DNA of 64,000 nt, from the NCBI GenBank assembly GCA_035281845.1, contig DATEVL010000155.1:1-64000 (forward strand), read 5' to 3'. Shown here one piece after another: positions 58,933-64,000 of this stretch. Within the stretch, counting starts at the first letter, position 1. Each line of letters starts with the position of its first letter. The DNA comes from DATEVL01 sp035281845. Lineage in GTDB: Bacteria > Chloroflexota > Anaerolineae > Anaerolineales > E44-bin32. The notes below the pieces were generated by a model. It did no database searches and was not told the DNA's origin. It saw only the letters and a program-made list of their open reading frames with translations. The position numbers were made by a program, and so were the translations under genes.

Positions 58933-60357
58933 ATGACTCAACCCACGCTTGGGATCGGGTATCGCGAGCTCTTTGTCGGAACGGAAGTCGAAGTCCCGCT
59001 GCTGGGCGGCGGGACGCGGAGCTACGTCAACCTCGACAACGCCGCCTCCACCCCACCCCTGCGCGCTGTGCGAGACGGGGTGAACGGATTCCTGGATCAC
59101 TACGCCAGCGTCCACCGCGGGACCGGCTTCAAGTCACAACTCTCGACCTGGGCTTACGAGCAAGCGCGGCAGCAAGTGCTCGGTTTCGTTGGCGGCGAGG
59201 CGACCAGCCACGTGTGTATCTTCGGCAAGAACACGACCGAGGCCCTCAACAAGCTCGCGCGACGGATGACTTTCCGACCGGAGGATGTGATCCTGGTCAC
59301 CGAGATGGAGCACCACTCGGATGACCTGCCTTACCGTGGTGTCGCGCGCGTTGTCCACGCCGCCGTGCTCGATGACGGCCGCCTGGACGAGGACGACTTC
59401 GACCGAAAGCTGGCCACGCTGCACGGCCAGGTGCGGCTGGTGGCCGTGGCCGGCGCCAGTAACGTCACCGGTTACATCAACCCGATCCACCGGCTGGCCG
59501 CCAAGGCGCACGCCGCTGGGGCATGGATCAGTGTCGACGCCGCCCAGCTCGCCCCGCATCGTCGAGTGGAAATGGGGCCGCTCGACGATCCGGAACACAT
59601 CGACTTCGTAGCACTCTCCGGCCACAAGCTGTACGCGCCCTTCGGCACCGGTGCCCTGATCGGGCGACGCGACCTGTTCGAGGGCGGCGACCCGGATCAG
59701 CGGGGAGGCGGCACGGTGGAGATCGTGACGCTCGATGATGTCGTCTGGGCCGAACCTCCCGACCGCGACGAAGCCGGCAGCCCGAATGTCGTCGGGGCGG
59801 TGGCCCTTGGACTGGCGCTGCGGACGCTGGGGGCCATCGGAATGGACCAGGTGGCGGCCCACGAAGCCGAGCTCACGCGATACGCCTTGGACCGGCTGAG
59901 GACGATCGACAAGGTTCGGGTTTTCGGCGACTCGCGCCCGGAGACCGCCGGAAGCCGTCTGGGGGCGATACCGTTTCAGGTGGACGGCCTATCCCATTTC
60001 CTGGTGGCGGCCATCTTGGGTTACGAATTCGGCATCGGGGTCCGCAGTGGCTGCTTCTGCGCCCACCCCTACGTCCTGCGTCTATTGGGGTTGAACGCGA
60101 CACAGTCGCGAGAGGTGCGCGATCAGATGGTCGCTCATGACAAGCGAGAGATGCCAGGCTTGATCCGCATGTCGTTTGGCTTGTACAACACGATCGACGA
60201 AGTCGATCGGTTCATCGAGGCACTCGGTCGGGTCGCCCGAGGGGGCTTCACCGGTCGCTACCACCAGGAGCCTACCACCGGCGAATTCACCCCGGAAGGC
60301 TGGGCGCCGGATTTCGAAGACTACATGCCCAGCGCGCCTCCCCTCGTCTCGGCCTAG
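58933..60357 (+). CDS. Class V aminotransferase: cysteine desulfurase / selenocysteine lyase-like
   Basis: 474 residues, ATG at 58933 with GGAG upstream. YVNLDNAASTPP opens the PLP fold; EMEHHSDDLPY, ISVDAAQLAPHRRV and SGHKLYAPFGTG (PLP-binding Lys232) follow. RSGCFCAHPYVLRLLGL supplies Cys374, in the place of the catalytic cysteine of group II (SufS/CsdA) desulfurases. It probably mobilises sulfur from cysteine. It is longer than SufS (about 405) because of inserts and a C-terminal tail of about 30 residues (EFTPEGWAPDFEDYMP). No suf or isc genes are adjacent; it is divergent from mraZ. Confidence 0.85.
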   Translation: MTQPTLGIGYRELFVGTEVEVPLLGGGTRSYVNLDNAASTPPLRAVRDGVNGFLDHYASVHRGTGFKSQLSTWAYEQARQQVLGFVGGEATSHVCIFGKNTTEALNKLARRMTFRPEDVILVTEMEHHSDDLPYRGVARVVHAAVLDDGRLDEDDFDRKLATLHGQVRLVAVAGASNVTGYINPIHRLAAKAHAAGAWISVDAAQLAPHRRVEMGPLDDPEHIDFVALSGHKLYAPFGTGALIGRRDLFEGGDPDQRGGGTVEIVTLDDVVWAEPPDRDEAGSPNVVGAVALGLALRTLGAIGMDQVAAHEAELTRYALDRLRTIDKVRVFGDSRPETAGSRLGAIPFQVDGLSHFLVAAILGYEFGIGVRSGCFCAHPYVLRLLGLNATQSREVRDQMVAHDKREMPGLIRMSFGLYNTIDEVDRFIEALGRVARGGFTGRYHQEPTTGEFTPEGWAPDFEDYMPSAPPLVSA

Positions 60358-60459
60358 CCGGCTCTGCCGAGGGGCGACCCGGACGTCGCGCTTTTTTCCG
60401 GTGCCTGTGGGGACCCCCGCGCGTTTTCGTACCCGCGGGGACATTCCGTGAGAATCACC

Positions 60460-60690
60460 TGGGGGATTCCCACCTGCACTTGCAGCTGCGCTGCAAGCGC
60501 AGGTACAAGTGTCGCTTCGCTCGGAATGACATTCAAAGAGGACCACGCTCTCTTTGTCATTCCGAGCGAGGGCCATGAGCCTTTGCGCACGATCCTGCGA
60601 AGTCCCGTCGAAGGGCCGAGAGACACCTGCGCCTGCAGCTGCGCCGAAGGCGCAGGTGCAGGTGGGAATCCCCAAGGCGCAGCACCGGCA
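60460..60690. repeat. Large inverted repeat of the CACCTGCACTTGCAG/GGAATCCC family
   Basis: Left arm GGGGGATTCCCACCTGCACT ... GCTCGGAATGAC ... AAAGAG; right arm in reverse order CTCTTT GTCATTCCGAGC ... GGTGCAGGTGGGAATCCCC. The centre is near 60545. Each arm is about 100 bases and itself contains hairpins. No gene lies here; related single arms are at 29376-29740 and 40235-40560. Confidence 0.75.
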
Positions 60691-60818
60691 GGATCCCATC
60701 CGGAGCGAATGTCCCTAACCCTCCGGGGCATAAGGGCATCCTCGGGCCCTCCACCGATGTGATCGACGCGAATCGAGGGCGGTGGGCTTCTCTTCGAGAG
60801 GCTCCAGCTTCCGGCCGG

Positions 60819-60855
60819 AAAAAGCTTCCCGCGGGCTTGAAGCTCGCGGGAAGCT
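60819..60855 (-). terminator. Rho-independent terminator of rnpB
   Basis: On the minus strand AGCTTCCCGCG and CGCGGGAAGCT form an 11-bp stem with a short loop, directly followed by TTTTT. It starts about eight bases past the predicted 3' end of the RNase P RNA. Confidence 0.85.
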
Positions 60856-60862
60856 CTGCAAA

Positions 60863-61282
60863 GCCGGGGGCCGACTTGTAAGCCGCGTTCTGTCCGGCGC
60901 CGGTGGCGGTTTACGGCCGATGGCCTTCATCCCGCTGACCGGAGCCTGTGCGATCATCTATCTCGGCCCGAGCGTTGCCGCCGGGCTCAAGCAGCCTACC
61001 CGGGGCTCGAACGGAGCGGGCAGCTCCTCGCCCCTGCTTGGCCTTGCTCCGGATGGGGGTTGCCTGGCCGGCCCCATTGCTGGCGCCGCCGGTGGTCTCT
61101 TACACCACCGTTTCACCCTGGCCTCGGACTCGCATCCGAGGTGGTCTGTTTCTGTGGCCCTGTCCGCGGGTTTCCCCGCCCGGGTGTTACCCGGCACCCT
61201 GCCCTGTGGAGCGCGGACTTTCCTCGGACTGCCCTTCACTTTCGCTCAGGACAGCCCGCGATCGCCCGGCCGACCCACCGGC
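60863..61282 (-). ncRNA. rnpB: RNase P RNA component (bacterial type A)
   Basis: On the minus strand the conserved catalytic core is evident: GAGGAAAGTCCGCGCTCCAC (CR I), GGGCAGGGTGCCGGGTAACA next to CCCGGGCGGGGAAACCCGCG, an ACAGAAACAGACC segment, and AGAACGCGGCTTACAAGTCG at the 3' side. The 5' GCCGGTGGG and the 3' CCCCCGGC pair as helix P1, which sets the ends to about 61282 and 60863. The length of about 420 nt fits type A RNA. It processes the 5' ends of tRNA precursors, including the CCA-less tRNA in this window. Confidence 0.95.
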
Positions 61283-61359
61283 CGCTTTCATCTTATCCTC
61301 CGGTCCATCCAGCGTCAACAGTCGACCGACGACTTGGAGACGAGACTCCGCCTGCTCCC

Positions 61360-61578
61360 ATTCTGGCCCTGCCGCCCTCACCTCTTCGGGCACCCCTTCG
61401 GTGCACCCTGGGTGTGCGCCGCCCTTGGCGCCCTGTCCCCTGGGGACACCCGAAGGGGTGCAGAGGGCGAAGGGCGTGGCGCCCTGTCCCCTGGGGACAC
61501 CCGCCCTTGGCGCCCTGTCCCCTGGGGACACCCGAAGGGGTGTAGAGGGCGAAGAGGTGTAGAGGGCGGGGCACTATG
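61360..61578. repeat. Modular palindromic repeat, longest copy
   Basis: Edges TTCTGGCCCTGCCGCCCTCA at the left and GTAGAGGGCGGGGCA at the right. Inside, GGCGCCCTGTCCCCTGGGGA plus CACC occurs three times, with CGAAGGGGTGCAGAGGGCGA between. Every word is a palindrome or near-palindrome, so the unit has grown by internal duplication. It lies between rnpB and fmdB. Confidence 0.8.
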
Positions 61579-61683
61579 TCGTGGATCCGGAAAGTACCGG
61601 TAAGCGGGCCAGGGTCCGGCGCTAACGCCCCTCCAACAGTCCCCGGGTACAGTCGTTTCAGCCGATGGGGAATCCGACCGCTC

Positions 61684-61713
61684 TTGTCAGGTCTGCCGCC
61701 CACGCCGTATAAT
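61684..61713 (+). promoter_or_regulatory. Promoter of the FmdB-type gene
   Basis: TTGTCA (61684-61689) and TATAAT (61708-61713) are 18 bases apart; GGAAAG and the ATG follow within 23 bases. Confidence 0.65.
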
Positions 61714-61735
61714 CACGGTCTTACAAGGAAAGAGT

Positions 61736-62065
61736 ATGCCCACGTACGTGTACGGCTGTGACAACTGCGGTGTGCGCTTCGACCGCTACCAAAGCTTCGA
61801 CGACCCTCCGCTGACCGAGTGCCCGGAATGCGGCGAGGACGCCTTGCGCAGGATGATCCTCCCGGTCGGGGTCGTATTCAAGGGCTCGGGTTTTTACTCG
61901 ACGGACCATCGATCTCCGTCGGGTCAGGGCGCGCCTCGGAAGCCCGACGAAAGCGGGTCCGACAGCAAGGAAGGCGGGTCCGGCAGCAAGGACAACGGGG
62001 CGAAAGACAGTGGGAACAAGCCCAGCAGCGGAAAGAAAGAGACGGCCGTCGAATCGGCCGACTGA
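61736..62065 (+). CDS. FmdB-family zinc-ribbon protein
   Basis: 109 residues, ATG at 61736 with GGAAAGAGT upstream. The N-terminal 45 residues are the FmdB/CxxC_CxxC_SSSS domain: MPTYVYGCDNCGVRFDRYQS and CPECGEDALRRMIL, with two CxxC pairs for one zinc ion, then VVFKGSGFYSTD, the usual next motif. The second half is a low-complexity Ser/Gly/Lys/Asp tail and probably disordered. FmdB proteins are small putative regulators of unclear target. It has its own promoter and a terminator. Confidence 0.9.
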   Translation: MPTYVYGCDNCGVRFDRYQSFDDPPLTECPECGEDALRRMILPVGVVFKGSGFYSTDHRSPSGQGAPRKPDESGSDSKEGGSGSKDNGAKDSGNKPSSGKKETAVESAD

Positions 62066-62087
62066 CGACCTAACCCACGAACAAGAA

Positions 62088-62118
62088 GCGAAGGGCACAG
62101 CGGCGCTGTGCCCCTTCT
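62088..62118. terminator. Hairpin between convergent genes, bidirectional terminator
   Basis: AAGGGCACAGC and GCTGTGCCCCTT form a strong stem followed by CTCGTCTTCT. It sits between fmdB (plus) and the minus-strand small gene and also belongs to the GGGGCACGGC palindrome family (22579-22610, 46718-46749). Confidence 0.6.
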
Positions 62119-62155
62119 CGTCTTCTATTGGTGCTACTCGACCTCGCCGCTCCGG

Positions 62156-62446
62156 CTACATCTGGAAGCCGCCCGTCGCCCGGATGATCTTCCACTCGAA
62201 GTTGGCAACGAACTCTCCCAGCCGATCACGTAGGCCTTGCCACTCTGGAGACTCGAGCGCAGACCGCATCTCCTTGAGATCCTGAGTCACACCGCCGGTC
62301 AGGATCTGCGGCCGCCGTCCGAAAGTCGTGTACCAGGCCTCGGTCGGCTGGATCCCCAGCCGCTGCATCCCAGGAACGAACTCACGCACGACAAACTCAA
62401 AGTACTCCTGCTCGCGGCCGGGTAGGATGTCCCAGGTCATCAGCAA
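62156..62446 (-). CDS. Small dimeric alpha/beta-barrel-like protein
   Basis: 96 residues from the TTG at 62446. The sequence LMTWDILPGREQEYFEFVVR with EFVPGMQRLGIQPTEAWYTT and FEWKIIRATGGFQM resembles ferredoxin-like dimeric barrels of the NIPSNAP/ABM type, but I cannot assign a named family. A GAGGAG ribosome site lies too far from this TTG (about 19 bases) and is well placed for a CTG at 62458, which would give LSIKLLMTWD; the true start may be that non-standard codon. Function unknown. The metal-dependent hydrolase gene lies 46 bases upstream in the same direction. Confidence 0.7.
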   Translation of the reverse strand: MLMTWDILPGREQEYFEFVVREFVPGMQRLGIQPTEAWYTTFGRRPQILTGGVTQDLKEMRSALESPEWQGLRDRLGEFVANFEWKIIRATGGFQM

Positions 62447-62492
62447 CTTGATCGACAGATCCAGACTCCTCTGACGGCCGCCGGGAGGCCGC

Positions 62493-63137
62493 CTACGAGG
62501 CGGCCGCCTCCAGCAGGATCACCTGGGTTTCCTCGGCCAGCCCGGACTTGGAGACCTTCAGCGTGCGCAGCGGGTCGATGGCGCCGATCCCCATCTCGGA
62601 AAGGAAGCGCGCCGCAGGCCCGAGCTTCAATGATTCCTTGCCGGTCTTATAGTGCATCGGCACGACGATCTTCGGTTCGATCAGGCTGATGACCTCTGCC
62701 GCCTGGGACGGGTTGAGCGCCCCGCCCCCCCCCACCGGCACCAGGGCGACGTCGACCGTGCCCAGATCCTCGATCTGCGGTTGCGTGGGGACATAGGCCA
62801 AGTCGCCGAGGTGCGCCACGGTCAGACCGTCGAACTCGAAAACATACAGGGTGTTGGGCAGACCGCCGTTGTCCTTGCCCGCGGGGGCGTTCATGGCGAT
62901 CCCGGTAATGAACACCCCCCCGATCTCGTATTCGCCTGGACCCTGAATGACGCGCCGCTCGCCTTTGACCGCCGCCAGGTTGTTGTGTCCGGGCGCGTCA
63001 TGGCTGATGGTGATGACGTCGGCACGCAGCTTCGGCGCCGGCAGACCGACACTGGCGTCGAATGGGTCGGTGACGACCGTCGCCAGGCCGCGTTCGACCA
63101 TGCGGAAACAGGACATGCCGTACCAGGTGAGTTCCAC
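62493..63137 (-). CDS. UPF0173-type metallo-beta-lactamase-fold hydrolase
   Basis: 214 residues, ATG at 63137. The protein opens MELTWYGMSCFRM, has the metal motif SHDAPGHNN (short form of HxHxDH), VIQGPGEYEIGGVFITGI, VAHLGDLAY and PMHYKTGKESL. This matches the UPF0173/YtkL-like family of zinc hydrolases of unknown substrate. The motif SHDAPGHNN has His-Asp-His as ligands in place of a full HxHxDH. A perfect -10 (TATAAT at 63161-63166 on this strand) sits 24 bases before the start. It forms a possible two-gene unit with the small protein downstream. Confidence 0.88.
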   Translation of the reverse strand: MELTWYGMSCFRMVERGLATVVTDPFDASVGLPAPKLRADVITISHDAPGHNNLAAVKGERRVIQGPGEYEIGGVFITGIAMNAPAGKDNGGLPNTLYVFEFDGLTVAHLGDLAYVPTQPQIEDLGTVDVALVPVGGGGALNPSQAAEVISLIEPKIVVPMHYKTGKESLKLGPAARFLSEMGIGAIDPLRTLKVSKSGLAEETQVILLEAAAS

Positions 63138-63197
63138 GCTCGTCTCCCCGAAGCGTCGGGATTATACAATGGCCCTCGGCCCGGCTCGCCTAGAGAA

Positions 63198-63233
63198 TGG
63201 AAACCGGGTTTCTTCCAAAAACCCGGTTTCCGA
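63198..63233. repeat. GGAAACCGGGTTT hairpin
   Basis: GGAAACCGGGTTTCTTCC and AAAAACCCGGTTTCC form an almost perfect inverted repeat between the divergent genes at 63137 and 63284. It has no T-run, so it is more likely a repeat than a terminator. Confidence 0.65.
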
Positions 63234-63283
63234 TCAAGCGAGCGCCATCGGCCCTACAATTCTGCTGTCGGGCGGGAAAGCCT

Positions 63284-64000
63284 GTGTTAACGAGGTTCAC
63301 AGCTGGGAATGGGCGTGTCGAAGCGACGGCGGAAGGGTGGCGCCTTCACCTGCCGTCATCTTCCGGTTACAGCGATGCCCAGCTCGACGACACGCAGGGG
63401 CGGGTACGGCATCGTTTGCTGCATCGGCCTCCGCTGCAGCTCAGCTTGGAGGCGCGCGCCTCGGGCGCGACTCCTCTTGGCACCCTGGGCTTCGGATTCT
63501 GGAACGATCCCTTTCCCTCTATCGGCGGGCAGGCCGGCGCGCGGCGGGTACTGCCGGCCTTGCCGCAAGCCCTGTGGTTCTTTCACAGCTCTCCTCCCTC
63601 CGACCTGCCTTTTTCTCCGGCGGGAGAGGGAACGGGCTGGCGCGCAGCTAGTTTGCGAAGCCCTGCCTGGCCGGGAGCCGTCGTGGCCGTGCTTGGAGCG
63701 GCCGCCGTCGCGGGAATGGTGCTGCGACCGCTACGGCGGACGCTGATCCAGCTAGGTTGGCGAATCGTAGAAGGCGCCCAGTCTGCGCCGATCGCAGGCC
63801 AGGACGCGTGGCAGCGCTACGAGATCGATTGGTCGAAGGAAGAGGCACGCTTCATGGTCGACGGTCGCACGGTGTTGGCAGCGAAGAACCCATCGAACGG
63901 GCCTCTCGGCCTGGTCCTTTGGATCGACAATCAATGGGCGGCCTTCTCGGTGGCAAGGGGGCTTCAATTCGGAATCGTCCCTAACGCCCCGGAGGCCTCG
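63284..64000 (+). CDS. Membrane-associated concanavalin-like protein, 3' end outside window
   Basis: At least 239 residues, open to the window end. The frame opens after a TAG at 63191; the GTG at 63284 (GAAAG upstream) is the best start, giving VLTRFTAGNGRVEA. LGTLGFGFWNDPFPSIGGQA and a later WQRYEIDWSKEEARFMVDGR followed by TVLAAKNPSNGPLGLVLWID are typical of GH16/LamG-like beta-sandwiches. The two parts are separated by a hydrophobic segment (AVVAVLGAAAVAGMVLRPL) that may be a transmembrane helix. I recall closely similar proteins in Chloroflexota, without known function. No catalytic Glu motif of GH16 is seen, so a binding role is likelier. Confidence 0.75.
   Translation, partial: MLTRFTAGNGRVEATAEGWRLHLPSSSGYSDAQLDDTQGRVRHRLLHRPPLQLSLEARASGATPLGTLGFGFWNDPFPSIGGQAGARRVLPALPQALWFFHSSPPSDLPFSPAGEGTGWRAASLRSPAWPGAVVAVLGAAAVAGMVLRPLRRTLIQLGWRIVEGAQSAPIAGQDAWQRYEIDWSKEEARFMVDGRTVLAAKNPSNGPLGLVLWIDNQWAAFSVARGLQFGIVPNAPEAS

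Noticed and set aside
60782..61603. Plus-strand open frame across rnpB and the repeat beside it
   Set aside because: The region folds as RNase P RNA on the other strand, and the rest of the frame is repeat.

Overview
The window is GC-rich, densely coding bacterial chromosome with no phage, plasmid, CRISPR or transposase gene. Gene content points to a member of the Chloroflexota, probably Anaerolineae-like: a B12-dependent ribonucleotide reductase with NrdR, a GH57-type glycogen branching enzyme beside GlgA and MalQ, a dcw (division and cell wall) cluster with small unnamed genes inside it, several secreted or lipid-anchored proteins with Ser/Pro/Thr-rich linkers, and many short palindromic intergenic repeats. 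This placement is inferred from gene content and remembered families, not from a phylogeny.

Layout, left to right. 1-720 holds only repeats. 721-9734 holds a malic enzyme (maeB), three exported proteins (two of them beta-propeller-like lipoproteins), tRNA-Arg(CCG), a small metallophosphoesterase and a lipoprotein cupredoxin. 9861-14445 (minus) is a glycogen operon: GH57 branching enzyme, glycogen synthase, 4-alpha-glucanotransferase. 14551-16807 has a small unknown protein and an M3-family oligopeptidase. 17152-20215 (minus) is a tightly overlapping acyl-CoA dehydrogenase / ETF-beta / ETF-alpha operon. 20380-26414 (plus) holds a TPR protein, a lipoprotein, YqeY and the classical PgpH-YbeY-DgkA run. 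26781-33808 (plus) holds a multi-GAF histidine kinase, an alpha/beta-hydrolase fused to an acyl-CoA synthetase, and an endonuclease IV-like / uracil-DNA glycosylase pair. 34098-39473 (minus) has a DUF5666-like exported protein and a deoxynucleotide-supply group (NrdR, NrdJ, a small unknown, a deoxynucleoside kinase).

From 40800 to 58758 (minus) lies one nearly continuous dcw cluster, in transcription order mraZ-rsmH-ftsL-ftsI-murF-mraY-orf99-murD-ftsW-murG-cvpA-like-murC-orf57-murB-ddl-ftsQ-ftsA-ftsZ. Most junctions are 4-base GTGA/ATGA overlaps. murE is missing from its usual place. The cluster starts at a good promoter followed directly by four GTGGG-type boxes at exact 10-bp spacing, which fits MraZ autoregulation. 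58933-64000 holds a class V cysteine desulfurase, the RNase P RNA with its own terminator (minus), an FmdB zinc-ribbon protein, a small dimeric-barrel protein, a UPF0173 metal hydrolase and the start of a membrane/concanavalin-like protein cut by the window end.

I found no defence or biosynthetic system that looks new. The most unusual material is the repeats: a modular, palindrome-rich element with conserved ends in at least eight places, and short repeats that have entered coding sequence (N-termini of FtsI, FtsW and DgkA, and the stop codon of murC). The two small dcw genes (99 and 57 codons), the hydrolase-acyl-CoA synthetase fusion and the FtsW/MurG overlap also merit follow-up.
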